Of a DNA stretch of 64,000 nucleotides, positions 1-12,500 are shown piece after piece (the stretch's first letter is position 1; every line of letters begins with the position of its first letter). The notes beneath the pieces were generated by a model. It ran no database searches and had not been told where the DNA came from. It worked only from the letters and a program-made list of their open reading frames with translations. The DNA is taken from positions 28,404,145 to 28,468,144 of the forward strand of contig OW028574.1 of assembly GCA_932294295.1 (NCBI GenBank), given 5' to 3'. The position numbers and the translations under genes are program-made. Source of the stretch: Alitta virens (Eukaryota > Annelida > Polychaeta > Phyllodocida > Nereididae).

Positions 1-1760
1 AAAAGGTGCGAACAACAAACCAAAAAAGGTGTGAACAACAAACCAAAAAAGGTGTGAACAACAAACCAAAAAAAGGTGTGAACAACAAACCAAAAAAAGG
101 TGTGAACAACAAACCAAAAAAAGGTGTGAACAACAAACCAAAAAAAGGTGTGAACAACAAACCAAAAAAAGGTGTGAACAACAAACCAAAAAAAGGTGTG
201 AACAACAAACCAAAAAAAAGTGTGAACAACAAACCAAGAAAAAGTGTGAACAACAAACCAAAAAAAGGTGTGAACAACAAACCAAAAAAAGGTGTGAACA
301 ACAAACCAAAAAAGGTGTGAACAACAAACCAAAAAAGGTGTGAACAACAAACCAAAAAAGGTGTGAACAACAAACCAAAAAAGGTGTGAACAACAAAAAA
401 AGGTGTGAACAACAAACCAAAAAAAGGTGTGAACAAAGAACCAAAAAAGGTGCGAACAACGAACCAAAAAAGGTGTGAACAACAAGCCAAAAAAGGTGTG
501 AACAACAAACCAAAAAAAGGTGTGAACAACAAACCAAGAAAAGGTGTGAACAACAAACCAAGAAAAGGTGTGAACAACAAACCAAAAAAAGGTGTGAACA
601 ACAAACCAAAAAAAGGTGTGAACAACAAACCAAAAAAAGGTGTGAACAACAAACCAAAAAAAGGTGTGAACAACAAACCAAAAAAAGGTGTGAACAACAA
701 ACCAAAAAAGGTATGAACAACAAACCAAAAAAGGTGTGAACAACAAAAAAAGGTGTGAACAACAAACCAAAAAAAGGTGTGAACAACAAACCAAAAAAGG
801 TGCGAACAACGAACCAAAAAAGGTGTGAACAACAAACCAAAAAAGGTGTGAACAACAAACCAAAAAAAGGTGTGAACAACAAACCAAAAAAAGGTGTGAA
901 CAACAAACCAAAAAAAGGTGTGAACAACAAACCAAGAAAAGGTGTGAACAACAAACCAAAAAAAGGTGTGAACAACAAACCAAAAAAAGGTGTGAACAAC
1001 AAACCAAAAAAAGGTGTGAACAACAAACCAAAAAAAGGTGTGAACAACAAACCAAAAAAGGTGCGAACAACAAACCAAAAAAGGTGTGAACAACAAACCA
1101 AAAAAGGTGTGAACAACAAACCAAAAAAAGGTGTGAACAACAAACCAAAAAAAGGTGTGAACAACAAACCAAAAAAAGGTGTGAACAACAAACCAAAAAA
1201 AGGTGTGAACAACAAACCAAAAAAAGGTGTGAACAACAAACCAAAAAAAGGTGTGAACAACAAACCAAAAAAAAGTGTGAACAACAAACCAAGAAAAAGT
1301 GTGAACAACAAACCAAAAAAAGGTGTGAACAACAAACCAAAAAAAGGTGTGAACAACAAACCAAAAAAGGTGTGAACAACAAACCAAAAAAGGTGTGAAC
1401 AACAAACCAAAAAAGGTGTGAACAACAAACCAAAAAAGGTGTGAACAACAAAAAAAGGTGTGAACAACAAACCAAAAAAAGGTGTGAACAACGAACCAAA
1501 AAAGGTGCGAACAACGAACCAAAAAAGGTGTGAACAACAAGCCAAAAAAGGTGTGAACAACAAACCAAAAAAAGGTGTGAACAACAAACCAAGAAAAGGT
1601 GTGAACAACAAACCAAGAAAAGGTGTGAACAACAAATCAAAAAAAGGTGTGAACAACAAACCAAAAAAAGGTGTGAACAACAAACCAAAAAAAGGTGTGA
1701 ACAACAAACCAAAAAAAGGTGTGAACAACAAACCAAAAAAAGGTGTGAACAACAAACCAA
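1..1760. repeat. Higher-order repeat pair, offset 1,055 bp
   Basis: About 705 bp at the left edge (1 to about 705) recurs at about 1,056-1,760 with a constant offset of 1,055. The two copies share the order: GGTGCG unit, run of 24-mers, the AAGTG / CCAAGAAAAAG dimer, several 23-mers, the 19-bp short unit, the GGTGCGAACAACGAACC unit, AACAAGCC, and two CCAAGAAAAGG units. Differences are single bases, for example AACAAAGAACC (copy 1, near 433) against AACAACGAACC, and AAACC against AAATC near 1,636. About 350 bp of related array lies between the copies. The first copy probably extends past the window edge. Confidence 0.85.
383..401. repeat. 19-bp short unit (exemplar)
   Basis: First clear example of the short unit: GGTGTG + AACAAC + A7, lacking AAACC. 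It recurs throughout the window, for instance at 733, 1,438, 1,930, 2,328 and 2,848, and after the gap. It normally follows one or more 23-bp units and precedes a run of 24-bp units, so it works as a punctuation mark of the higher-order blocks. A different 19-bp deletion form with CAACC + A6 occurs near 40,121, 41,771, 51,945, 53,341 and 58,270. Confidence 0.9.
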
Positions 1761-3720
1761 AAAAAAGTGTGAACAACAAACCAAAATAAAGTGTGAACAA
1801 CAAACCAAAAAAAGGTGTGAACAACAAACCAAAAAAAGGTGTGAACAACAAACCAAAAAAGGTGTGAACAACAAACCAAAAAAGGTGTGAACAACAAACC
1901 AAAAAACGTGTGAACAACAAACCAAAAAAGGTGTGAACAACAAAAAAAGGTGTGAACAACAAACCAAAAAAAGGTGTGAACAACAAACCAAAAAAGGTGC
2001 GAACAACAAACCAAAAAAGGTGTGAACAACAAACCAAAAAAGGTGTGAACAACAAACCAAAAAAAGGTGTGAACAACAAACCAAAAAAAGGTGTGAACAA
2101 CAAACCAAAAAAAGGTGTGAACAACAAACCAAAAAAATGTGTGAACAACAAACCAAAAAAAGGTGTGAACAACAAACCAAAAAAAGGTGTGAACAACAAA
2201 CCAAAAAAAGGTGTGAACAACAAACCAAAAAAAGTGTGAACAACAAACCAAAAAAAGGTGTGAACAACAAACCAAAAAAAGGTGTGAACAACAAACCAAA
2301 AAAAAGTGTGAACAACAAACCAAAAAAGGTGTGAACAACAAAAAAAGGTGTGAACAACAAACCAAAAAAAGGTGTGAACAACAAAACAAAAAAAGGTGTG
2401 AACAACAAACCAAAAAAAGGTGTGAACAACAAACCAAAAAAAGGTGTGAACAACAAACCAAAAAAAGGTGTGAACAACAAACCAAGAAAAGGTGTGAACA
2501 ACAAACCAAAAAAAGGTGTGAACAACAAACCAAAAAAAGGTGTGAACAACAAACCAAAAAAAGGTGTGAACAACAAACCAAAAAAAGGTGTGAACAACAA
2601 ACCAAAAAAAGGTGCGAACAACAAACCAAAAAAGGTGTGAACAACAAACCAAAAAAGGTGTGAACAACAAACCAAAAAAAGGTGTGAACAACAAACCAAA
2701 AAAAGGTGTGAACAACAAACCAAAAAAAGGTGTGAACAACAAACCAAAAAAAGGTGTGAACAACAAACCAAAAAAATGTGTGAACAACAAACCAGAAAAA
2801 GGTGTGAACAACAAACCAAAAAAAAGTGTGAACAACAAACCAAAAAAGGTGTGAACAACAAAAAAAGGTGTGAACAACAAACCAAAAAAAGGTGTGAACA
2901 ACAAAACAAAAAAAGGTGTGAACAACAAACCAAAAAAAGGTGTGAACAACAAACCAAAAAAAGGTGTGAACAACAAACCAAAAAAGGTGTGAACAACAAA
3001 CCAAAAAAAGGTGTGAACAACAAACCAAAAAAAGGTGTGAACAACAAACCAAAAAAAGGTGTGAACAACAAACCAAAAAAGGTGCGAACAACAAACCAAA
3101 AAAGGTGCGAACAACAAACCAAAAAAGGTGTGAACAACAAACCAAAAAAAGGTGTGAACAACAAACCAAAAAAAGGTGTGAACAACAAACCAAAAAAAGG
3201 TGTGAACAACAAACCAAAAAAAGGTGTGAACAACAAACCAAAGAAAGGTGTGAACAACAAACCAAAAAAAGGTGTGAACAACAAACCAAAAAAAGGTGTG
3301 AACAACAAACCAAAAAAAGGTGTGAACAACAAACCAAAAAAAGGTGTGAACAACAAACCAAAAAAAGGTGTGAACAACAAACCAAAAAAAAGTGTGAACA
3401 ACAAACCAAAAAAGGTGTGAACAACAAAAAAAGGTGTGAACAACAAACCAAAAAAAGGTGTGAACAACAAAACAAAAAAAGGTGTGAACAACAAACCAAA
3501 AAAAGGTGTGAACAACAAACCAAAAAAAGGTGTGAACAAGAAACCAAAAAAGGTGTGAACAACAAACCAAAAAAAGGTGTGAACAACAAACCAAAAAAAG
3601 GTGTGAACAACAAACCAAAAAAAGGTGTGAACAACAAACCAAAAAAGGTGCGAACAACAAACCAAAAAAGGTGCGAACAACAAACCAAAAAAGGTGTGAA
3701 CAACAAACCAAAAAAAGGTG

Positions 3721-4200
3721 TGAACAACAAACCAAAAAAAGGTGTGAACAACAAACCAAAAAAAGGTGTGAACAACAAACCAAAAAAAGGTGTGAACAAC
3801 AAACCAAAGAAAGGTGTGAACAACAAACCAAAAAAAGGTGTGAACAACAAACCAAAAAAAGGTGTGAACAACAAACCAAAAAAAGGTGTGAACAACAAAC
3901 CAAAAAAAAGTGTGAACAACAAACCAAGAAAAAGTGTGAACAACAAACCAAAAAAAGGTGTGAACAACAAACCAAAAAAAGGTGTGAACAACAAACCAAA
4001 AAAAGGTGTGAACAACAAACCAAAAAAAGGTGTGAACAACAAACCAAAGAAAGGTGTGAACAACAAACCAAAAAAAGGTGTGAACAACAAACCAAAAAAA
4101 GGTGTGAACAACAAACCAAAAAAAGGTGTGAACAACAAACCAAAAAAAAGTGTGAACAACAAACCAAGAAAAAGTGTGAACAACAAACCAAAAAAAGGTG
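3721..4200. repeat. Exact 240-bp tandem duplication
   Basis: Positions 3,721-3,960 and 3,961-4,200 are identical base for base. The 240 bp equal ten 24-bp units and include a private CCAAAGAAAGG unit and the AAGTG / CCAAGAAAAAG dimer. Perfect identity in an otherwise mutated array implies a very recent event, or an assembly artefact. Confidence 0.93.
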
Positions 4201-5879
4201 TGAACAACAAACCAAAAAAAGGTGTGAACAACAAACCAAAAAAGGTGTGAACAACAAACCAAAAAAGGTGTGAACAACAAACCAAAAAAAGGTGTGAACA
4301 ACAAACCAAAAAAAGGTGTGAACAACAAACCAAAAAAAGGTGCGAACAACAAACCAAAAAAAGGTGTGAACAACAAACCAAAAAAAGGTGTGAACAACAA
4401 ACCAAAAAATGGTGTGAACAACAAACCAAAAAAAAGTGTGAACAACAAACCAAGAAAAAGTGCGAACAACAAACCAAAAAAGGTGTGAACAACAAAAAAA
4501 GGTGTGAACAACAAACCAAAAAAAGGTGTGAACAGCAAACCAAAAAAAGGTGCAAACAACAAACCAAAAAAGGTGTGAACAACAAACCAAAAAAGGTGTT
4601 GACAACAAACCAAAAAAAGGTGTGAACAACAAACCAAAAAAAAGTGTGAACAACAAACCAAGAAAAGGTGTGAACAACAAACCAAAAAAAGGTGTGAACA
4701 ACAAACCAAAAAAAGGTGTGAACAACAAGCCAAAAAAAGGTGTGAACAACAAACCAAAAAAAGGTGTGAACAACAAACCAAAAAAGGTGTGAACAACAAA
4801 CCAAAAAAGGTGTGAACAACAAACCAAAAAAGGTGTGAACAACAAACCAAAAAAGGTGTGAACAACAAAAAAAGGTGTGAACAACAAAGCAAAAAAAGGT
4901 GTGAACAACGAACCAAAAAAGGTGCGAACAACGAACCAAAAAAGGTGTGAACAACAAACCAAAAAAGGTGTGAACAACAAACCAAAAAAAGGGGTGAACA
5001 ACAAACCAAAAAAAAGTGTGAACAACAAACCAAGAAAAAGTGTGAACAACAAACCAAAAAAGGTGTGAACAACAAAAAAAGGTGTGAACAACAAACCAAA
5101 AAAAGGTGTGAACAACAAAACAAAAAAAGGTGTGAACAACAAACCAAAAAAAGGTGTGAACAACAAACCAAAAAAAGGTGTGAACAACAAAGCAAAAAAA
5201 GGTGTGAACAACAAAGCAAAAAAAGGTGTGAACAACAAACCAAAAAAAGGTGTGAACAACAAACCAAAAAAAGGTGTGAACAACAAACCAAAAAAGGTGT
5301 GAACAACAAACCAAAAAAAGGTGTGAACAACAAACCAAAAAAAGGTGTGAACAACAAACCAAAAAAAGGTGTGAACAACAAACCAAAAAAGGTGTGAACA
5401 ACAAACCAAAAAAGGTGTGAACAACAAACCAAAAAAAGGTGTGAACAACAAACCAAAAAAAGGTGTGAACAACAAACCAAAAAAAGGTGTGAACAACAAA
5501 CCAAAAAAAGGTGTGAACAACAAACCAAAAAAAGGTGTGAACAACAAACCAAAAAAGGTGCGAACAACAAACCAAAAAAGGTGCGAACAACAAACCAAAA
5601 AAGGTGTGAACAACAAACCAAAAAAAGGTGTGAACAACAAACCAAAAAAAGGTGTGAACAACAAACCAAAAAAAGGTGTGAACAACAAACCAAAAAAAGG
5701 TGTGAACAACAAACCAAAGAAAGGTGTGAACAACAAACCAAAAAAAGGTGTGAACAACAAACCAAAAAAAGGTGTGAACAACAAACCAAAAAAAGGTGTG
5801 AACAAGAAACCAAACAAAAGTGTGAACAACAAACCAAGAAAAAGTGTGAACAACAAACCAAAAAAAGGTGTGAACAACA

Positions 5880-8800
5880 AACCAAAAAAAGGTGTGAACA
5901 ACAAACCAAAAAAGGTGTGAACAACAAACCAAAAAAGGTGTGAACAACAAACCAAAAAAGGTGCGAACAACAAACCAAAAAAAGGTGTGAACAACAAACC
6001 AAAAAAAGGTGTGAACAACAAACCAAAAAAGGTGTGAACAACAAACCAAAAAAGGTGTGAACAACAAACCAAAAAAGGTGTGAACAACAAACCAAAAAAG
6101 ATGTGAACAACAAAAAAAGGTGTGAACAACAAACCAAAAAAAGGTGTGAACAACAAACCAAAAAAAGGTGTGAACAACAAACCAAAAAAAAGTGTGAACA
6201 ACAAACCAAAATAAAGTGTGAACAACAAACCAAAAAGAGGTGTGAACAACAAACCAAAAAAAGGTGTGAACAACAAACCAAAAAAGGTGTGAACAACAAA
6301 CCAAAAAACGTGTGAACAACAAACCAAAAAAGGTGTGAACAACAAAAAAAGGTGTGAACAACAAACCAAAAAAGGTGCGAACAACAAACCAAAAAAGGTG
6401 TGAACAACAAACCAAAAAAGGTGTGAACAACAAACCAAAAAAGGTGTGAACAACAAACCAAAAAAGGTGTGAACAACAAACCAAAAAAGGTGTGAACAAC
6501 AAAAAAAGGTGTGAACAACAAACCAAAAAAAGGTGTGAACAACGAACCAAAAAAGGTGCGAACAACGAACCAAAAAAGGTGTGAACAACAAACCAAAAAA
6601 GGTGTGAACAACAAACCAAAAAAAGGTGTGAACAACAAACCAAGAAAAGGTGTGAACAACAAACCAAGAAAAGGTGTGAACAACAAACCAAAAAAAGGTG
6701 TGAACAACAAACCAAAAAAAGGTGTGAACAACAAACCAAAAAAAGGTGTGAACAACAAACCAAAAAAAGGTGTGAACAACAAACCAAAAAAAGGTGTGAA
6801 CAACAAACCAAAAAAAGGTGTGAACAACAAACCAAAAAAAGGTGTGAACAACAAACCAAAAAAAGGTGTGAACAACAAAGCAAAAAAGGTGCGAACAACA
6901 AACCAAAAAAGGTGCGAACAACAAACCAAAAAAAGGTGTGAACAACAAACCAAAAAAAGGTGTGAACAACAAACCAAAAAAAGGTGTGAACAACAAACCA
7001 AAAAAAGGTGTGAACAACAAACCAAAAAAAGGTGTGAACAACAAACCAAAAAAAGGTGTGAACAACAAACCAAAAAAAGGTGTGAACAACAAACCAAAAA
7101 AAAGTGTGAACAACAAACCAAGAAAAAGTGTGAACAACAAACCAAAAAAAGGTGTGAACAACAAACCAAAAAAAGGTGTGAACAACAAACCAAAAAAGGT
7201 GTGAACAACAAACCAAAAAAGGTGTGAACAACAAACCAAAAAAGGTGTGAACAACAAAAAAAGGTGTGAACAACAAACCTAAGAAAGGTGTGAACAACAA
7301 ACCAAAAAAAGGTGTGAACAACAAACCAAAAAAAGGTGTGAACAACAAACCAAAAAAAGGTGTGAACAACAAACCAAAAAAAAGTGTGAACAACAAACCA
7401 AGAAAAAGTGTGAACAACAAACCAAAAAAAGGTGTGAACAACAAACCAAAAAAAGGTGTGAACAACAAACCAAAAAAAGGTGTAAACAACAAACCAAAGA
7501 AAGGTGTGAACAACAAACCAAAAAAAGGTGTGAACAACAAACCAAAAAAAGGTGTGAACAACAAACCAAAAAAAGGTGTGAACAACAAACCAAAAAAGGT
7601 GTGAACAACAAACCAAAAAAGGTGTGAACAACAAACCAAAAAAGGTGCGAACAACAAACCAAAAAAAGGTGTGAACAACAAACCAAAAAAAGGTGTGAAC
7701 AACAAACCAAAAAAGGTGTGAACAACAAACCAAAAAAGGTGTGAACAACAAACCAAAAAAGGTGTGAACAACAAACCAAAAAAGATGTGAACAACAAAAA
7801 AAGGTGTGAACAACAAACCAAAAAAAGGTGTGAACAACAAACCAAAAAAAGGTGTGAACAACAAACCAAAAAAAAGTGTGAACAACAAACCAAAATAAAG
7901 TGTGAACAACAAACCAAAAAGAGGTGTGAACAACAAACCAAAAAAAGGTGTGAACAACAAACCAAAAAAGGTGTGAACAACAAACCAAAAAACGTGTGAA
8001 CAACAAACCAAAAAAGGTGTGAACAACAAAAAAAGGTGTGAACAACAAACCAAAAAAGGTGCGAACAACAAACCAAAAAAGGTGTGAACAACAAACCAAA
8101 AAAGGTGTGAACAACAAACCAAAAAAGGTGTGAACAACAAACCAAAAAAGGTGTGAACAACAAAAAAAGGTGTGAACAACAAACCAAAAAAAGGTGTGAA
8201 CAACGAACCAAAAAAGGTGCGAACAACGAACCAAAAAAGGTGTGAACAACAAACCAAAAAAGGTGTGAACAACAAACCAAAAAAAGGTGTGAACAACAAA
8301 CCAAGAAAAGGTGTGAACAACAAACCAAGAAAAGGTGTGAACAACAAACCAAAAAAAGGTGTGAACAACAAACCAAAAAAAGGTGTGAACAACAAACCAA
8401 AAAAAGGTGTGAACAACAAACCAAAAAAAGGTGTGAACAACAAACCAAAAAAAGGTGTGAACAACAAACCAAAAAAAGGTGTGAACAACAAACCAAAAAA
8501 AGGTGTGAACAACAAACCAAAAAAAGGTGTGAACAACAAAGCAAAAAAGGTGCGAACAACAAACCAAAAAAGGTGCGAACAACAAACCAAAAAAAGGTGT
8601 GAACAACAAACCAAAAAAAGGTGTGAACAACAAACCAAAAAAAGGTGTGAACAACAAACCAAAAAAAGGTGTGAACAACAAACCAAAAAAAGGTGTGAAC
8701 AACAAACCAAAAAAAGGTGTGAACAACAAACCAAAAAAAGGTGTGAACAACAAACCAAAAAAAAGTGTGAACAACAAACCAAGAAAAAGTGTGAACAACA

Positions 8801-8890
8801 AACCAAAAAAAGGTGTGAACAACAAACCAAAAAAAGGTGTGAACAACAAACCAAAAAAGGTGTGAACAACAAACCAAAAAAGGTGTGAAC
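5880..8890. repeat. Higher-order duplication, about 1.66-1.68 kb offset
   Basis: The segment from about 5,880 to 7,230 recurs at about 7,565-8,890. The offset is 1,684 at the left and drops to 1,661 after the block near 6,400, a difference of one 23-bp unit. Both copies carry the rare AAAAAGAGG variant (6,231-6,240 and about 7,915-7,924), which I did not see elsewhere before the gap. That shared variant shows common descent rather than chance similarity. Confidence 0.88.
6103..6315. repeat. Recurrent 213-bp cassette with AATAAA unit (exemplar)
   Basis: Cassette order: 19-bp unit, three 24-mers, an AAGTG unit, a CCAAAATAAAG unit, two more 24-mers, then 23-mers. The same order starts at 6,103, 7,787, 8,908, 10,929, 12,572, 14,690, 15,437, 16,186, 29,589, 34,400, 36,966, 38,894, 46,970, 48,287, 49,911, 52,637, 54,034, 55,597, 57,566 and 58,963. 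Longer or edited versions start at 31,343, 33,312, 41,189, 42,839, 54,827 and 59,756. In many copies the first unit begins GATGTG instead of GGTGTG. None was seen after the gap. It is the best single marker of the pre-gap subfamily. Confidence 0.9.
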
Positions 8891-10242
8891 AACAAACCAA
8901 AAAAGGTGTGAACAACAAAAAAAGGTGTGAACAACAAACCAAAAAAAGGTGTGAACAACAAACCAAAAAAAGGTGTGAACAACAAACCAAAAAAAAGTGT
9001 GAACAACAAACCAAAATAAAGTGTGAACAACAAACCAAAAAAAGGTGTGAACAACAAACCAAAAAAAGGTGTGAACAACAAACCAAAAAAGGTGTGAACA
9101 ACAAACCAAAAAAGGTGTGAACAACAAACCAAAAAACGTGTGAACAACAAACCAAAAAAGGTGTGAACAACAAAAAAAGGTGTGAACAACAAACCAAAAA
9201 AAGGTGTGAACAACAAACCAAAAAAGGTGCGAACAACAAACCAAAAAAGGTGTGAACAACAAACCAAAAAAGGTGTGAACAACAAACCAAAAAAAGGTGT
9301 GAACAACAAACCAAAAAAAGGTGTGAACAACAAACCAAAAAAAGGTGTGAACAACAAACCAAAAAAAGGTGTGAACAACAAACCAAAAAAATGTGTGAAC
9401 AACAAACCAAAAAAAGGTGTGAACAACAAACCAAAAAAAGGTGTGAACAACAAACCAAAAAAAGGTGTGAACAACAAACCAAAAAAAAGTGTGAACAACA
9501 AACCAAAAAAGGTGTGAACAACAAAAAAAGGTGTGAACAACAAAGCAAAAAAAGGTGTGAACAACAAACCAAAAAAAGGTGTGAACAACAAACCAAAAAA
9601 AGGTGCGAACAACGAACCAAAAAAGGTGTGAACAACAAACAAAAAAAGGTGTGAACAACAAACCAAAAAAAGGTGTGAACAACAAACCAAAAAAAGGTGT
9701 GAACAACAAACCAAGAAAAGGTGTGAACAACAAACCAAAAAAAGGTGTGAACAACAAACCAAAAAAAGGTGTGAACAACAAACCAAAAAAAGGTGTGAAC
9801 AACAAACCAAAAAAAGGTGTGAACAACAAACCAAAAAAAGGTGTGAACAACAAACCAAAAAAAAGGTGTGAACAACAAACCAAGAAAAAGTGTGAACAAC
9901 AAATCAAAAAAGGTGTGAACAACAAAAAAAGGTGTGAACAACAAACCAAAAAAAGGTGTGAACAACAAACCAAAAAAAGGTGTGAACAACAAACCAAAAA
10001 AAGGTGTGAACAACAAACCAAAAAAAGGTGTGAACAACAAACCAAAAAAATGTGTGAACAACAAACCAAAAAAAAGTGTGAACAACAAAGCAAAAAAAGG
10101 TGTGAACAACAAAGCAAAAAAAGGTGTGAACAACAAACCAAAAAAAGGTGTGAACAACAAACCAAAAAAAGGTGAGAACAACGAACCAAAAAAGGTGTGA
10201 ACAACAAACCAAAAAAGGTGTGAACAACAAACCAAAAAAGGT

Positions 10243-11646
10243 GTGAACAACAAACCAAAAAAAGGTGTGAACAACAAACCAAAAAAAGGTGTGAACAACA
10301 AACCAAAAAAAGGTGTGAACAACAAACCAAAAAAAGGTGTGAACAACAAACCAAAAAAAGGTGTGAACAACAAACCAAAAAAGGTGCGAACAACAAACCA
10401 AAAAAGGTGCGAACAACAAACCAAAAAAGGTGTGAACAACAAACCAAAAAAAGGTGTGAACAACAAACCAAAAAAAGGTGTGAACAACAAACCAAAAAAA
10501 GGTGTGAACAACAAACCAAAAAAAGGTGTGAACAACAAACCAAAGAAAGGTGTGAACAACAAACCAAAAAAAGGTGTGAACAACAAACCAAAAAAAGGTG
10601 TGAACAACAAACCAAAAAAAGGTGTGAACAACAAACCAAAAAAAAGTGTGAACAACAAACCAAGAAAAAGTGTGAACAACAAACCAAAAAAAGGTGTGAA
10701 CAACAAACCAAAAAAAGGTGTGAACAACAAACCAAAAAAGGTGTGAACAACAAACCAAAAAAGGTGTGAACAACAAACCAAAAAAGGTGCGAACAACAAA
10801 CCAAAAAAAGGTGTGAACAACAAACCAAAAAAAGGTGTGAACAACAAACCAAAAAAGGTGTGAACAACAAACCAAAAAAGGTGTGAACAACAAACCAAAA
10901 AAGGTGTGAACAACAAACCAAAAAAGATGTGAACAACAAAAAAAGGTGTGAACAACAAACCAAAAAAAGGTGTGAACAACAAACCAAAAAAAGGTGTGAA
11001 CAACAAACCAAAAAAAAGTGTGAACAACAAACCAAAATAAAGTGTGAACAACAAACCAAAAAAAGGTGTGAACAACAAACCAAAAAAAGGTGTGAACAAC
11101 AAACCAAAAAAGGTGTGAACAACAAACCAAAAAAGGTGTGAACAACAAACCAAAAAAGGTGTGAACAACAAAAAAAGGTGTGAACAACAAACCAAAAAAG
11201 GTGCGAACAACAAACCAAAAAAGGTGTGAACAACAAACCAAAAAAGGTGTGAACAACAAACCAAAAAAGGTGTGAACAACAAACCAAAAAAGGTGTGAAC
11301 AACAAACCAAAAAAGGTGTGAACAACAAAAAAAGGTGTGAACAACAAACCAAAAAAAGGTGTGAACAACGAACCAAAAAAGGTGCGAACAACGAACCAAA
11401 AAAGGTGTGAACAACAAACCAAAAAAGGTGTGAACAACAAACCAAAAAAAGGTGTGAACAACAAACCAAGAAAAGGTGTGAACAACAAACCAAGAAAAGG
11501 TGTGAACAACAAACCAAAAAAAGGTGTGAACAACAAACCAAAAAAAGGTGTGAACAACAAACCAAAAAAAGGTGTGAACAACAAACCAAAAAAAGGTGTG
11601 AACAACAAACCAAAAAAAGGTGTGAACAACAAACCAAAAAAGGTGT
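10243..11646. repeat. Dispersed copy of 5,417-6,820
   Basis: The order of variant units from 5,417 to about 6,820 recurs here at a constant offset of 4,826 bp. It contains the six 24-mers, paired GGTGCG units, CCAAAGAAAGG, the AAGTG / CCAAGAAAAAG dimer, the AATAAA cassette, the GGTGCGAACAACGAACC unit and the two CCAAGAAAAGG units. The source copy has extra changes (AACAAGAAACC and CCAAACAAAAG near 5,803-5,820, and AAAAAGAGG) that are absent here, so those mutations arose after the copies separated. Confidence 0.85.
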
Positions 11647-11880
11647 GAACAACAAACTAAAAAAAGGTGTGAACAACAAACCAAAAAAAGGTGTGAACAA
11701 CAAACCAAAAAAAGGTGTGAACAACAAACCAAAAAAGGTGTGAACAACAAACCAAAAAAGGTGTGAACAACAAACCAAAAAAAGGTGTGAACAACAAACC
11801 AAAAAAAGGTGTGAACAACAAACCAAAAAAAGGTGTGAACAACAAACCAAAAAAAGGTGTGAACAACAAACCAAAAAAAG

Positions 11881-12500
11881 GTGTGAACAACAAAGCAAAA
11901 AAGGTGCGAACAACAAACCAAAAAAGGTGCGAACAACAAACCAAAAAAAGGTGTGAACAACAAACCAAAAAAAGGTGTGAACAACAAACCAAAAAAAGGT
12001 GTGAACAACAAACCAAAAAAAGGTGTGAACAACAAACCAAAAAAAGGTGTGAACAACAAACCAAAAAAAGGTGTGAACAACAAACCAAAAAAAGGTGTGA
12101 ACAACAAACCAAAAAAAAGTGTGAACAACAAACCAAGAAAAAGTGTGAACAACAAACCAAAAAAAGGTGTGAACAACAAACCAAAAAAAGGTGTGAACAA
12201 CAAAGCAAAAAAGGTGCGAACAACAAACCAAAAAAGGTGCGAACAACAAACCAAAAAAAGGTGTGAACAACAAACCAAAAAAAGGTGTGAACAACAAACC
12301 AAAAAAAGGTGTGAACAACAAACCAAAAAAAGGTGTGAACAACAAACCAAAAAAAGGTGTGAACAACAAACCAAAAAAAGGTGTGAACAACAAACCAAAA
12401 AAAGGTGTGAACAACAAACCAAAAAAAAGTGTGAACAACAAACCAAGAAAAAGTGTGAACAACAAACCAAAAAAAGGTGTGAACAACAAACCAAAAAAAG
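11881..12500. repeat. 310-bp tandem duplication
   Basis: Positions from 11,881 match those from 12,191 with offset 310 (eleven 24-mers plus two 23-mers). Both begin at an AAAGC unit followed by two GGTGCG units, and both end after the AAGTG / CCAAGAAAAAG dimer. Only the closing unit differs (AAAGC against AAACC). Confidence 0.88.

Noticed and set aside
1785..1790. AATAAA as an annotated polyadenylation signal
   Set aside because: There is no gene or transcript evidence, and it lies in a satellite unit one base away from poly-A. Listed only as a low-interest observation.
3105..4250. Plus-strand open frame of 381 codons with VNNKPKKG and CEQQTKKR repeats
   Set aside because: It starts at a GTG inside the repeat, switches between two frames at each 23-bp unit, and ends at the TGA present in the third frame. 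A lysine-rich repeat protein would need frame conservation, and here the 23-bp units destroy it.
7279..7284. CCTAAG unit and AAACT unit (11,657) as possible insertion junctions
   Set aside because: Each is a one- or two-base change in an otherwise regular unit. The array phase is unbroken on both sides and there is no target-site duplication.
1637..11632. Long minus-strand open frames of 860 to 5,000 codons, here and across the window
   Set aside because: The repeat's reverse complement cannot form a stop in any frame, so length is no evidence. All three frames are open together, I saw no ATG on that strand, and the products are octapeptide repeats whose frame changes at every 23-bp unit.
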